Source of the DNA: Colwellia hornerae
GTDB lineage: Bacteria; Pseudomonadota; Gammaproteobacteria; Enterobacterales; Alteromonadaceae
NCBI RefSeq assembly: GCF_007954355.1
Contig: NZ_VOLR01000003.1
Span: 186,001-250,000, forward strand
DNA length: 64,000 nt
Direction: 5' to 3'
Each line of letters starts with the position of its first letter. Positions within the stretch are counted from its first letter, which is position 1. Of this stretch, positions 17,791 to 27,166 are shown piece by piece. The notes under the pieces were generated by a model. That model searched no databases. It worked only from the letters and a program-made list of their open reading frames with translations, and was not told the DNA's origin. The position numbers and the translations under genes are program-made.

Positions 17791-20334
17791 TTATGCAAGT
17801 GTTAAATCAACGGCTTGAATTTGAACACCGTATTTTTTCTCATCACCTTGAGCAGGTCGAATTTGATCACGCTCAGTAACAAACTCGATATTGCCATCGA
17901 CAGTGTCTGAGTTAACAAACTGACGGAAACGTTTCAATTGTTCGGTACTTTCGATGGTTGTTTTCCACTCACATTGATAGGTATCAACGACATTTTGCAT
18001 TTGCTTTTCTAATTCAGCATTAATACCTAAGTGATCGTCTTTCACTATTTTTTCCATGTAGGCTAAACCACCTGCTAAGTTCTCTAACCACACGGATGTG
18101 CGCGTTAGCCGATCTGCGGTGCGTACATAAAACATTAAGTAACGATCAATATATTTTACTAAAGTTTCATCATCTAAATCAGTCGCGAATAAGTCACCGT
18201 GGCGAGGCTTCATCCCGCCATTGCCGCTAACGTATAAGTTCCAGCCGTTTTCAGTGGCAATAATACCAATGTCTTTACTTTGTGCTTCAGCACATTCACG
18301 TGTACAACCCGAAACAGCAAACTTAATTTTATGAGGAGAACGCAAACCCTTATAACGGTCTTCTAAGAAAATGGCCATAGCCATGCTATCTTGTTGGCCA
18401 TAACGACACCAAGTGCTGCCAACACAAGATTTAACCGTACGTAACGATTTACCGTAAGCGTGACCTGTTTCCATGCCAGCATCAATTAAGCGTTTCCAAA
18501 TTGCTGGTAATTGATCAACACGCGCGCCAAATAAATCGATACGTTGGCCCCCCGTGACTTTGGTATAGAGCTTATATTCTTTAGCGACTTCACCAATAAC
18601 AATTAATTTATCTGGGGTTACTTCACCGCCAGGCATACGGGGAACGACAGAATAAGTGCCATCTTTTTGCATGTTACCTAGGAAGACATCGTTGGTGTCT
18701 TGCAGTGATACATGGTCTGCTTTTAATATATAATCGTTCCATACCGAAGCGAGAATAGACGCTGCTGCAGGTTTACAAATTTCACAACCTAAGCCTGAAC
18801 CATGCTTTTCTATTAATACGTCAAAGGTTTTTATTTGCTCTGCTTTAACAATGTGAAATAGCTCAACACGGCTGTAAGCAAAATGTTCACAAAGGTCAGT
18901 GTTGATTTCAACACCACGTTTTTCTAATTCGTGGTCTGTTACTTTTTTCAATAAGGCGGCACAACCACCACAGCCTGTTCCTGCTTTTGTTGAAGACTTA
19001 ACTTCACCGACATCAACGGCGCCACAATCAATAGCAGCAATAATATCGCCTTTGGTGACATTCAAACATGAACAGATAGTGGCGGTATTAGGTAAAGCGT
19101 CGACGCCTAAAGTGGGTTTTTCACCTGAAGTGGGTAAAATTAAACCGTCGGGGTTCTCTGGTAATTCAATGCCATTTAATGCGTATTGCAATAAGGTATC
19201 GTATTCACTGGTATCACCGACTAAAACAGCGCCTATTAATTCTTTACCATTTGCACTGACCACTATTTTTTTATAAATTTGGTCAGGTTGGTTTGAATAG
19301 ACGTAGCTTTTACAACCTTGAGTACGTCCATGAGCGTCGCCGATTGAACCTACGTCCATGCCCATTAACTTTAATTTAGTGCTCATATCCGCACCGGTAA
19401 ATTGCTGCTCACCGCCAATAATATTATCGGCAGTTACTTTAGCCATAGTGTAACCTGGCGCCACTAAACCAAAAATAAAGTTATTCCACAAAGCACACTC
19501 ACCAATAGCGTAAATATTTTTGTCAGAGGTTTTACAATTGTTATCAACGACAATACCGCCACGCTCGCCAACCGCTAAATCAAACTCACGTGCTAAATTA
19601 TCATAGGGGCGAATACCCGCTGAGAATAAGATAACGTCAGTTTCTAAATGGGTTCCATCGGCAAAATTCATCCGGTGAACACATGTTTCACCGTCGACAA
19701 TTTCATTGGTGGCTTTTTGTGTATGGACTTGAACACCAATGCCCTCGATCATTGAACGAAGTAAAGCGCCGCCGTCTTTGTCTAATTGCACGCCCATCAA
19801 TTGTGGCGCAAACTCTACTACGTGTGTCTGCAAGCCGAGTTCTTTAAGGGCGTTAGCGGCTTCTAAACCTAACAAACCACCACCAACCACCACACCAACT
19901 TTACCGGCTTTAGCTGACGCTTGAATATCTTCTAAATCTTGAATAGTTCGGTAAACCAAACAATGGTCGCGCTCTTTACCAGGAATAGGTGGAACAAAGG
20001 GGTATGAACCGGTTGCCATAACTAATTTGTCGTAAGCGAAAGTGTCACCGGTTTCAGTGGTAACGATTTTTGCCGCTTTATCAATATCAGTGACTTTCGC
20101 GTTAGTGAAAAACTTAACGCCTATTTCGTTGTAATATGCTGGCGTAGTCATGGCTAAATCATCAGCAGTTTTTCCAGAAAAGTACTCTGATAAGTGAACA
20201 CGGTCATAAGCTAAACGATCTTCAGCTGATAATACGGTAATTTCATAGCCAGCATGTTTAGCCATTTCATCAACAAAGTGATGGCCAACCATGCCATTAC
20301 CAACGACGACGATCTTCTGAGGTTGTCTGCTCAT
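17791..20334 (-). CDS. nirB: nitrite reductase large subunit (NADH)
   Basis: An 847-residue siroheme enzyme reducing nitrite to ammonium with NADH. The order is FAD domain (IVVVGNGMVGHHF), NAD domain (GVVVGGGLLGLEAANALKELG), BFD [2Fe-2S] domain (CSCLNVTKGD and GTGCGGCAALL), a second cysteine-bearing segment (CEICKPAAAS), then the nitrite/sulfite reductase ferredoxin-like and siroheme/[4Fe-4S] domains with CVGSTWCRYG and AVSGCTRECAEAQ. The length equals E. coli NirB. It is strongly similar to the shorter flavoprotein at 14014, which suggests a duplication of its front half. The upstream region has a sigma-54 promoter and an NtrC-type site. Confidence 0.96.
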   Translation of the reverse strand: MSRQPQKIVVVGNGMVGHHFVDEMAKHAGYEITVLSAEDRLAYDRVHLSEYFSGKTADDLAMTTPAYYNEIGVKFFTNAKVTDIDKAAKIVTTETGDTFAYDKLVMATGSYPFVPPIPGKERDHCLVYRTIQDLEDIQASAKAGKVGVVVGGGLLGLEAANALKELGLQTHVVEFAPQLMGVQLDKDGGALLRSMIEGIGVQVHTQKATNEIVDGETCVHRMNFADGTHLETDVILFSAGIRPYDNLAREFDLAVGERGGIVVDNNCKTSDKNIYAIGECALWNNFIFGLVAPGYTMAKVTADNIIGGEQQFTGADMSTKLKLMGMDVGSIGDAHGRTQGCKSYVYSNQPDQIYKKIVVSANGKELIGAVLVGDTSEYDTLLQYALNGIELPENPDGLILPTSGEKPTLGVDALPNTATICSCLNVTKGDIIAAIDCGAVDVGEVKSSTKAGTGCGGCAALLKKVTDHELEKRGVEINTDLCEHFAYSRVELFHIVKAEQIKTFDVLIEKHGSGLGCEICKPAAASILASVWNDYILKADHVSLQDTNDVFLGNMQKDGTYSVVPRMPGGEVTPDKLIVIGEVAKEYKLYTKVTGGQRIDLFGARVDQLPAIWKRLIDAGMETGHAYGKSLRTVKSCVGSTWCRYGQQDSMAMAIFLEDRYKGLRSPHKIKFAVSGCTRECAEAQSKDIGIIATENGWNLYVSGNGGMKPRHGDLFATDLDDETLVKYIDRYLMFYVRTADRLTRTSVWLENLAGGLAYMEKIVKDDHLGINAELEKQMQNVVDTYQCEWKTTIESTEQLKRFRQFVNSDTVDGNIEFVTERDQIRPAQGDEKKYGVQIQAVDLTLA

Positions 20335-20399
20335 TTTTTTGCAATCCTACTTCTTTAAATTACTGCTGTATTAGCAGAATTAGATAATGCTTTGTTATT

Positions 20400-20415
20400 T
20401 GCAAAAAACGAACCA
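20400..20415 (-). promoter_or_regulatory. sigma-54 promoter of nirBD
   Basis: The minus-strand sequence TGGTTCGTTTTTTGCA has the correct 12-base GG to GC spacing and matches TGGCACG-N4-TTGCA at most positions. It lies about 65 bases before the nirB ATG. Confidence 0.75.
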
Positions 20416-20499
20416 ATTGAATTTTCACAATAAATTCAATTGGATAGCGTTTTTGATAAAGATGAAGTTAGAGGGTTTGCACTACAGTGACGACGTTAA

Positions 20500-20516
20500 C
20501 GCACCACGGGTGTGCG
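20500..20516. promoter_or_regulatory. NtrC-type enhancer site upstream of nirB
   Basis: The 17-base CGCACCACGGGTGTGCG fits the NtrC palindrome TGCACY-N4-TGGTGCA with only three deviations. A weaker half-conserved copy starts at 20478, 22 bases away, i.e. about two helical turns. The site is about 100 bases upstream of the -12 element, a normal enhancer distance. Confidence 0.7.
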
Positions 20517-20583
20517 TCAAGCTGATGAATAGCAAGCTGATGAGTAGCAAGCTAATGAATTAACAGTGTTACTGTGTAACGCG

Positions 20584-22356
20584 TTAATTAACTAAAGATA
20601 CCACGAGCCCAATAAACAATAACGCTGCTATTGATTGCCAAAACAATACCGGGTCACGTTGTAACCAAGGTTGATTATTGTATGCTTCAACGGCAGATGC
20701 GCTAGGTTTATTTAAATCACTAAAAAATTCTGAAAAGGCTCGATAACGCTGTTTTGGGTCTGCCGCTGTTGCTTTTTGAAGGCTTAGATCTAACCACAAG
20801 GGTAACTCTGCTCGGAACTGTTTAATGCTACGATACTGCATATCGCTATAATTTTTAATAGTGACTTCAGCGCGCTGCATCGGCTTGTAAGGAAGTTCAC
20901 CTGATAACATTTCATAACAAATAACCCCCAATGAAAATAGGTCACTTTGATAGTCAGCTTGCATATGCAATAAGGTTTCAGGCGCAATATAATTTAAAGA
21001 ACCGTGCGGCACTTGTTCTTTTATTGTTTCTTGGTTTTCATCAAGCGAAGCGACAAATACAGTGCCGTAATCAATCAATTTAATTTGACCATATTCATCG
21101 ATCATAATGTTGTCGGGTTTTAAGTCGCGGTGCACTAAATCTAAACGTTGAAAGGATCGTAATGCACCGATCACTTGTTTCATTATATCGCGGACTTGTG
21201 CAATGCTAGGTTTAGGATTGTCATGTAACCATTCACCTAAGGTTTGTCCTTTAATATATTCACAGACATGGTATAAAAACTGGCTGTCTTGTTTACCGGG
21301 TAATACACGCATAACGTTAACGTGCTTAATGCGTTCACCGACCCAAGCTTCGCGCATAAAACCTTGCAAATAAATGGCGTCGTCTGAAAAATTAGTAGAC
21401 GGGGCTTTTAACACATAAGGTTTGCTTGTTTTTACATCGATGACTAAATACAAGTGTGAACGAATGCTGGCGTGTATCACTTTTTTAACAAGGTAATCAT
21501 CAAGCTGTTGCCCAACTTTTAATGCCGGCGGAATAGCTTTTGAACTCAAGTCGCGTTCAATTTCCGCGAGTTTACGATTGGGTACCGCGTCAATATAAAC
21601 CAGCAAACAGGTAACATTGTCATGACTACCACGCTCAAGTGCGGTTTCAACAATTTTTTCAGAAAGTGCTTCTAAGTCAGACTTAGCTGGTGATAACGGT
21701 AATCCATCAAAAAGTGTTTTAAAAATAGCTTTGCTGACATAGTCATGAATACCATCACAACTCAGCATAAATAAATCACCTGCCTGTAAATCTACTTGAT
21801 AGACATCAACTTCTAAATGGCTATCAGCACCTAATGCGCGGGTTAATAAATCCCGTTGTCCTATTTGTTTACGATTATGATCACGGGTTATCACTTCTAA
21901 TTGTTGATGGCGATATTTTGTTATACGGGTATCGCCAACATGAAAGATATAAGCTGTGGTTGATTTTGCAATAAGTGCTGAAAAAGTCGTTAGCCATTGG
22001 GGAGAGTCTTGATTAACTAAAGCATCAACAAATCCGCTTTGTGAATACAACCAGTTATTTAAACTGGTTAATACTTTAGCGGCAGATTTTTGTGTCGACC
22101 ATGTTTCGGGCGTAGCAAGATACTCTTGAATAAATTGAGTGACCGCCAGCTGTGAAGCTTCAGCGGCTTTACTCGCGCTTGATACTCCATCAGCAATGGC
22201 AACAACCGCACCTTTAGCACGTAGTTCTTGTTGTGTCGGAATAATAGCAGCGAAAGCATCTTGGTTTTCTGCTTTTAAACCTTTATAAGAAAAACCACCA
22301 AAACACAATTGTAAATCTACAACTGCGCTTTGGGCCGTTTGCTGTTCGGTAGTCAT
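20584..22356 (-). CDS. PP2C phosphatase - Ser/Thr kinase fusion, membrane anchored
   Basis: A 590-residue fusion. Residues about 15-255 are a PP2C-type phosphatase (ENQDAFAAI, VAIADGVSSASKAAE, FHVGDTRI, LSCDGIHDYV, GSHDNVTCLLVYID). Residues about 270-540 are a eukaryotic-like protein kinase (LVHRDLKPDNIMIDEYG, with DYG in place of DFG, and the lysine in YVLKAPS). The glycine-rich loop is degenerate (VKKVIHASIRSHLYLVID). A single C-terminal membrane segment (FWQSIAALLFIGLVVSLV) anchors it. It lies 6 bases after the nitrate transporter stop. Similar fusions occur in nitrate assimilation loci of other proteobacteria, which suggests control of transport or reductase activity by phosphorylation; the target is unknown. 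Confidence 0.88.
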   Translation of the reverse strand: MTTEQQTAQSAVVDLQLCFGGFSYKGLKAENQDAFAAIIPTQQELRAKGAVVAIADGVSSASKAAEASQLAVTQFIQEYLATPETWSTQKSAAKVLTSLNNWLYSQSGFVDALVNQDSPQWLTTFSALIAKSTTAYIFHVGDTRITKYRHQQLEVITRDHNRKQIGQRDLLTRALGADSHLEVDVYQVDLQAGDLFMLSCDGIHDYVSKAIFKTLFDGLPLSPAKSDLEALSEKIVETALERGSHDNVTCLLVYIDAVPNRKLAEIERDLSSKAIPPALKVGQQLDDYLVKKVIHASIRSHLYLVIDVKTSKPYVLKAPSTNFSDDAIYLQGFMREAWVGERIKHVNVMRVLPGKQDSQFLYHVCEYIKGQTLGEWLHDNPKPSIAQVRDIMKQVIGALRSFQRLDLVHRDLKPDNIMIDEYGQIKLIDYGTVFVASLDENQETIKEQVPHGSLNYIAPETLLHMQADYQSDLFSLGVICYEMLSGELPYKPMQRAEVTIKNYSDMQYRSIKQFRAELPLWLDLSLQKATAADPKQRYRAFSEFFSDLNKPSASAVEAYNNQPWLQRDPVLFWQSIAALLFIGLVVSLVN

Positions 22357-22362
22357 CTTAGC

Positions 22363-23835
22363 TTAGTGACCGACATTAATTAGTTCAATCGTGCCATCTT
22401 CATGTACTTCAGTCATGGTGCCTTTGGGCTCTTTCATAAAGAGTAATGTAATAAAGCCTACCACAGCGGTAGCGGCAATCACCATAAAGAATGTCGAGTA
22501 ATCAACCATGGTTAATACAGTTAAGTAAACCACTGCCCCCACGTTACCATAAGCGCCAGTCATACCAGCAATTTGCCCGGTTAAACGACGTTTAATTAAT
22601 GGAACTGCTGCAAATACGGCACCTTCACCCGCTTGTACGAAGAATGAACAAGCCATTGCCGTTACTACCGCTAAGGCTAATGGCCATTCTCCAGTAATTT
22701 CTGACATGGCATAATAACCTGCGGCTAAACCCGCTGTTAAAATTAATAAGGTTTTCTTTCGGCCAAATTTGTCTGATAACCAACCGCCACCGGGGCGAGA
22801 CATTAAATTCATAAATGCATAAGTTGAGGCTAACATCGCGGCGTAAACCATGTTTAATTCGAATGTTTCGGCGAAGAATAACGGTAACATCGAAACAACG
22901 GCTAACTCTGAACCGAAAGTTGCAAAATAAAGTACATTTAATACCGCCACTTGTTTGAACGGGTAACGATGAATTTCTTCAACCGGTGTTGAAAATAAGT
23001 GACCATTTACTTTAATGGTTTGTTTTAATTCAATGGCAAATAAAACCACTAAGCTAATGTAGGCAATGACGGCACTTTGTTCTGTTAATAAACTGACACC
23101 AGCAGGTGATAATTTCCAGGTGAGTAAAGCTAAAGCGCCATACATAGGAATTTTCATAATGAGTAATAAGAAGAAATCGCCCGTTGAGGTAACTTCCATT
23201 GCCCCTGTTTGCTTAGGCTTAAAGTACGTTGACCCCTTAGGTGTATCGGTTACGTTTTGATACCAGATAACACTGAAAATCAAGCTTAATGCACCGGTAA
23301 AAGCAACCGCGTACCTCCAGCCGTCTTCACCACCAAAGGCCAACGCGAGTGTAGGTAATGACATGGCAGCCGCCGCTGAACCAAAGTTACCCCAACCACC
23401 ATAAATGCCTTCAGCCATGCCTAATTCGTTGGCGGGAAACCATTCAGACACCATACGGATACCGATAACAAAACCTGCACCAATAAAACCTATTAAGAAG
23501 CGCGAAAGTGCCGCTTGTTCAAAGGTATCTGCAAGCGCAAACATAAAACAAGGAATACTACACACGCCAAGCAACACCGCGAATGTTAAGCGCGGACCGT
23601 ATTTATCGGTGAGCATACCAATAACAACACGCGCTGGAATGGTTAACGCTACGTTTAATAACATTAATGTTTTTATTTCAGCTTTTGTTAGCCCTAATGA
23701 ATCAGCAATAACTGATACTAAGGGAGCAAAGTTAAACCAAACAGCAAAGGTAATGAAAAACGCTATCCAACTCATATGTAACGCTTTCATCTTACCTTTG
23801 AATGAAAATATATTGAGACTTTCTTGTCCGCTCAT
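22363..23835 (-). CDS. nitrate/nitrite MFS transporter (NarK/NasA type)
   Basis: A 490-residue major facilitator protein with about 12 membrane segments. Nitrate-transporter signatures are visible: [14 protein letters not shown] in the first helix, [19 protein letters not shown] and [13 protein letters not shown] (the nitrate signature glycine-rich motif), a second [15 protein letters not shown], and [17 protein letters not shown] in the middle loop. It imports nitrate (or exchanges nitrite) across the inner membrane. Its start has an AGGAG ribosome binding site 8 bases upstream. It is first in a unit with the phosphatase-kinase and is controlled by the sigma-54 and NtrC signals upstream. Confidence 0.92.
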   Translation of the reverse strand: MSGQESLNIFSFKGKMKALHMSWIAFFITFAVWFNFAPLVSVIADSLGLTKAEIKTLMLLNVALTIPARVVIGMLTDKYGPRLTFAVLLGVCSIPCFMFALADTFEQAALSRFLIGFIGAGFVIGIRMVSEWFPANELGMAEGIYGGWGNFGSAAAAMSLPTLALAFGGEDGWRYAVAFTGALSLIFSVIWYQNVTDTPKGSTYFKPKQTGAMEVTSTGDFFLLLIMKIPMYGALALLTWKLSPAGVSLLTEQSAVIAYISLVVLFAIELKQTIKVNGHLFSTPVEEIHRYPFKQVAVLNVLYFATFGSELAVVSMLPLFFAETFELNMVYAAMLASTYAFMNLMSRPGGGWLSDKFGRKKTLLILTAGLAAGYYAMSEITGEWPLALAVVTAMACSFFVQAGEGAVFAAVPLIKRRLTGQIAGMTGAYGNVGAVVYLTVLTMVDYSTFFMVIAATAVVGFITLLFMKEPKGTMTEVHEDGTIELINVGH

Positions 23836-23908
23836 GTAACAACTCCTAAAATTTTTCCTATTAAATAAGCAAACTTATTTAATACTGATAATTGATTGAG
23901 TTATCTAG

Positions 23909-23924
23909 AGCAAATGTAATGCCA
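23909..23924 (-). promoter_or_regulatory. sigma-54 promoter of the nitrate transporter unit
   Basis: The minus-strand sequence TGGCATTACATTTGCT matches TGGCACG-N4-TTGCW with exact GG/GC spacing, about 75 bases before the transporter ATG. Confidence 0.8.
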
Positions 23925-24017
23925 TCATTATTAATTTATATAGCGCATTGTTTTAAAAGCTTTTATTGTTATTTATCTTGTGTCGATTATTTTTAGTGCA
24001 CAACACAATGACGATTA

Positions 24018-24034
24018 CGCACCCATAGAGTGCA
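24018..24034. promoter_or_regulatory. NtrC-type enhancer site upstream of the nitrate transporter
   Basis: The minus-strand 17-mer TGCACTCTATGGGTGCG fits TGCACY-N4-TGGTGCA with two deviations. It lies about 110 bases upstream of the -12 element, the same geometry as at nirB. Confidence 0.75.
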
Positions 24035-24352
24035 AAAAAAGAGTAAGTCATTAGTGCATCATTAATGGGCACTCATATTTAGCATCCACCTTTAACAAAG
24101 AGTCAATAAAACAGTCATGATATTAGGCTCCTTATCAGTACAAGGCTTGAACCAAACATCACATCGATGCTATCAACCATAAAAAGCGATTGTTATTTCA
24201 GGCGCAGTGGTTTGTTGTCTAAAACATAAGACGCGCTATTAAGTAAGTTATTACCGGGTCAGTTAGGATTGATAATAGTGTATAAAAAGGCTGTTTTTAA
24301 ATAACAATATTGGCTTAAATCTCCTTGATTAGTTATCTGGGTAAATTTATAT

Positions 24353-24392
24353 CTAGGGGTTTTCCCCTGTATAAACTAGGGGCTGATCCTGA
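24353..24392 (+). promoter_or_regulatory. TAGGGG-type tandem motif before subtilase 1
   Basis: CTAGGGGTTTTCCCCTG at 24353-24369 is a near-perfect inverted repeat. CTAGGGGCTGATCCTGA at 24376-24392 is a related second copy, 23 bases on (about two helical turns). TTAAAT follows 22 bases after the second TAGGGG. The same core, with a TTAATG at the same 22-base distance, precedes the second subtilase. This is consistent with a shared activator site, possibly for the NarL-type regulator encoded between the two proteases. Confidence 0.5.
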
Positions 24393-24467
24393 TGGTTTTA
24401 GTGGTTAAATTCCCGTCAAATGAAAGGGTAAATAAAATACACTTTTAAAGACGGGTAGATACAAAGT

Positions 24468-26936
24468 ATGAAGACAATAATAAAGAACATGGCATTAACC
24501 ATGTCAATCGCAGGTATCAGTCTAAGTGCAACCGCAGCGGCAGTCATTGGCTCTCAATTAGAGCAACAATTACAAAATATGACCGTAACCGACAGCGCTA
24601 TGGTGGTTGTTTCCTATGATCAACTTGATGCATTAACAACTACCCAGTTGCAAAGCTTATTAAACCTTGGTTTAACGCAAGGTGTACAGTTTAAATCACT
24701 GCCTATTATTGGTGTGATGGCAAACGCAAATCAAATTAATCACTTGGCAACAATGCCAGGTGTTCGTTCGGTCTTCGCTAACCGTTCATTAGAATATTAC
24801 AACGCTGAAGCACGTCAGATAACCGGTGTAGAAAAGCTGCAATCTAGCACATTCGATAGCAAAAATGGCATAAAATACACCGGCAAGGGCGTTACTGTTA
24901 TTGTTAATGACTCGGGTATTGATGCAACATTAGATGATTTGGAGTACGGCGTTAAAGTTATAGAAAATGTGCAGGGCGTTACCCATGCGCAGGCGCTGTC
25001 ATTAACCGGCGTCGATGGTATGTGGCTAGAAGGTCAACGTAACACCGATTTAAATGTTGGTCATGGTACCCATTGTGCCGGTACTGTTGGCGGTTGGGGC
25101 ACTCACTCTGACGGTAAATACCAAGGTGCAGCACCCGGTGCAGACATCATCGGTTATGGCTCAGGTGCGGGCCTTTCTATTTTAGATGCGTTGGGCGGTT
25201 ATGACTATGCCACTACCCATGTTTTTGACTTTAACTCCCCTATTCGAGTGATGAGTAACTCTTGGGGTTCTAGCGGTAAATACGCCCCTGCAGGTCCAAT
25301 ATCTTTAGCGTCATATAAAGCTCACAGATTGGGTGTTATTTCAGTATTTGCTGCCGGTAATAGTGGCTCAGGCGAAGACACGCACAACCCATACGCACAA
25401 ATCCCATGGGGTATGTCGGTAGGAGCTAGCACTAAGCAAGGCGATTTAATCGACTTTTCATCGCGCGGTAAACGTGGCGAAACAGGCGATTTTACTATGC
25501 CTGATGGCTCAACTTGGACTTATAAGAACGAAGTCACTATCGTTGCACCCGGTGTTGATATTATTTCGACTCGTGCTAAAACTAATCTTGCTTCTAATGG
25601 TGGTGCCGACGATGTTGGCGTGATTGAAAACGAATACTTACCTTTTTACACAAGAATTTCTGGTACTTCGATGGCAGCGCCACATGTTGCCGGTATTATT
25701 GCCTTGATGTGGGAAGCTAATCCCGATTTAACCAATTTACAAATAAAAACTATCCTCCAAGAAACAGCCACTAATATGCCAGGTTACCAATCTTGGGAAG
25801 TAGGCGCGGGCCATGTCAATGCTTATGCTGCAGTAGCGGGTGCCTTAGCTTATGATGAGCAAAATAGAGTGACGGTTAATAACCTTAATACTTTTAATGC
25901 CAATGCGATAATCATCGATGATGAAGCGCCTGAGCCATTTAGCGTTTTATTTACCCCAGCAGGTGAACCTGAAGTCCATGTATTTAACGTTCAAGATGAT
26001 GCAGCATGGATAAGTGCTTCCTCTGAAACACTGGCCAATCTGGTTAAACTTAAATTGGAAGCTCCAGACGGTACCGTCTATTTTGGTAACTTAACAACGC
26101 CTGTGCTGAGCAGCACCATGCGAGTTTCTGCACCAGCACAAACCGGAGAATGGAAATTATCTGCCTTTGGTATCACTTCTTTATCAGGTGTACAAGCTGA
26201 TCCAACAGGTACCACTAATGGTCCTGGTATCCCTGAATATATCGAAGGTGAAATTTCGATTTTAACCTCAGGTGGCTACGAAGGGTTAAACGACATTGCC
26301 GGTCATCCGGCAGAAAAAGCAATTGAATTTGCGGTCAGTGAGCGCTTAGTTGATAGTAAAAATGATCAGACTTATCGCCCGGATGCTAAATTAAGACGCA
26401 AAGAGCTGGCGCAATATTTAGTCATGGGGATGTCAATTAGACAACAACGTGGCTTTTTAAATGATAATAAAACCGTCTTTACTGATGTTAATGCGAGATA
26501 TGCGCCTTTTGTTGACGCTGTCACTGAAACGGGGTCTGCACTTAAGGACCGAGTACAAAACCAAGCACCGGTGATGATCTCTAATGGTGATAGTTTTCAA
26601 CCACATGCTAAGGTGAATAAACAAGAGTTAGCTTATTCACTGGTACAGGCGCTGGGATTAGCAACACAAGTAAAAGACTTTAGTGGTGAAATAACCGTCG
26701 AATATAACGGTGAGCGTATTGCTATTATGGACTCAAGCGAGGTTGCTACTGAGCTAAAAGGTTACGTGCAGGCTGCAATAGATATGTCATTAATCGGGGT
26801 TCGTTTCGCGATTGAACAAGGACCTTATGACCTATCGCCAACTGTTGTTGCTTACTTTGAACCAGCAAGTGCTGTTAAACGTGGTGACTATGCCGTTATC
26901 ATTAGTCGATTATATGACAGTTACTTACGTAAATAA
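24468..26936 (+). CDS. secreted S8 subtilase with SLH-like C-terminus (subtilase 1)
   Basis: An 822-residue exported serine protease. It has a signal peptide (MALTMSIAGISLSATAAA), an inhibitor-like propeptide to about residue 120, and the catalytic triad D148 (VNDSGID), H199 (GHGTHCAG) and S401 (SGTSMAAPHVAG). The oxyanion asparagine is in FAAGNSGSGE. After the protease domain comes a beta-rich domain (about 480-610). The C-terminus (about 615-815) carries S-layer-homology-like repeats, e.g. EFAVSERLVDSKND followed by RPDAKLRRKELAQYLV, and VFTDVNARYAPFVDAV. It probably acts outside the cell or attached to the surface. It is paralogous to the gene at 33770. The promoter region has two TAGGGG motifs; the ribosome binding site is weak. 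Confidence 0.92.
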   Translation: MKTIIKNMALTMSIAGISLSATAAAVIGSQLEQQLQNMTVTDSAMVVVSYDQLDALTTTQLQSLLNLGLTQGVQFKSLPIIGVMANANQINHLATMPGVRSVFANRSLEYYNAEARQITGVEKLQSSTFDSKNGIKYTGKGVTVIVNDSGIDATLDDLEYGVKVIENVQGVTHAQALSLTGVDGMWLEGQRNTDLNVGHGTHCAGTVGGWGTHSDGKYQGAAPGADIIGYGSGAGLSILDALGGYDYATTHVFDFNSPIRVMSNSWGSSGKYAPAGPISLASYKAHRLGVISVFAAGNSGSGEDTHNPYAQIPWGMSVGASTKQGDLIDFSSRGKRGETGDFTMPDGSTWTYKNEVTIVAPGVDIISTRAKTNLASNGGADDVGVIENEYLPFYTRISGTSMAAPHVAGIIALMWEANPDLTNLQIKTILQETATNMPGYQSWEVGAGHVNAYAAVAGALAYDEQNRVTVNNLNTFNANAIIIDDEAPEPFSVLFTPAGEPEVHVFNVQDDAAWISASSETLANLVKLKLEAPDGTVYFGNLTTPVLSSTMRVSAPAQTGEWKLSAFGITSLSGVQADPTGTTNGPGIPEYIEGEISILTSGGYEGLNDIAGHPAEKAIEFAVSERLVDSKNDQTYRPDAKLRRKELAQYLVMGMSIRQQRGFLNDNKTVFTDVNARYAPFVDAVTETGSALKDRVQNQAPVMISNGDSFQPHAKVNKQELAYSLVQALGLATQVKDFSGEITVEYNGERIAIMDSSEVATELKGYVQAAIDMSLIGVRFAIEQGPYDLSPTVVAYFEPASAVKRGDYAVIISRLYDSYLRK

Positions 26937-26972
26937 CTGTTAACACTTAATATTTGTATTTTTAACATTGAT

Positions 26973-27005
26973 AACAAAACCAACCCGACCAGGCTTGGTT
27001 TTGTT
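26973..27005 (+). terminator. terminator of subtilase 1
   Basis: An 11-bp perfect stem, AACAAAACCAA with TTGGTTTTGTT, encloses an 11-base loop, 36 bases past the subtilase stop, followed by GTTAT. It separates subtilase 1 from the signalling operon. Confidence 0.7.
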
Positions 27006-27072
27006 GTTATTAAAAAGCCATACAACTTGCTAATTTGTGTAGATCAACGTAGGTTCTAGTTAAGTCTGATAT

Positions 27073-27122
27073 GTAAAAAAATGTAAAAGATTGTAAAGTA
27101 AAAAAATGTAAAGAAATGTAAA
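27073..27122 (+). promoter_or_regulatory. phased array of six GTAAA half-sites (CpxR-like)
   Basis: GTAAA occurs at 27073, 27083, 27093, 27098, 27108 and 27118. That is two triplets with exact 10-bp periods, offset from each other by 5 bp. The CpxR recognition sequence is GTAAA-N5-GTAAA, so each triplet holds two consecutive boxes. The array ends 44 bases before the ATG at 27167, where a promoter of the signalling operon should be. The match to CpxR is an inference, because the AT-rich context makes some GTAAA expected by chance, but the phasing is striking. Confidence 0.55.
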
Positions 27123-27166
27123 AATAATTTGATGACATTGTCAGGTTACTACCCAGAGGAAAAAAT

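Larger units (their letters stand above)
23836..24467. other. divergent control region, nitrate transporter and subtilase 1
   Basis: This 632-base gap has no supported gene. The left part carries the sigma-54 and NtrC signals for the minus-strand nitrate unit. The right part carries two TAGGGG-type motifs (24353-24369 and 24376-24392) before the plus-strand subtilase. Between them I see no clear motif. Confidence 0.6.

Noticed and set aside
24053-24073. Inverted repeat AGTGC ... GCACT near the NtrC site
   Set aside because: The arms face the wrong way for an NtrC palindrome (GTGC..GCAC rather than GCAC..GTGC).
27071-27122. GTAAA repeats as a possible CRISPR or satellite array
   Set aside because: Units are only 10 bp with no spacers; a regulatory array fits better.
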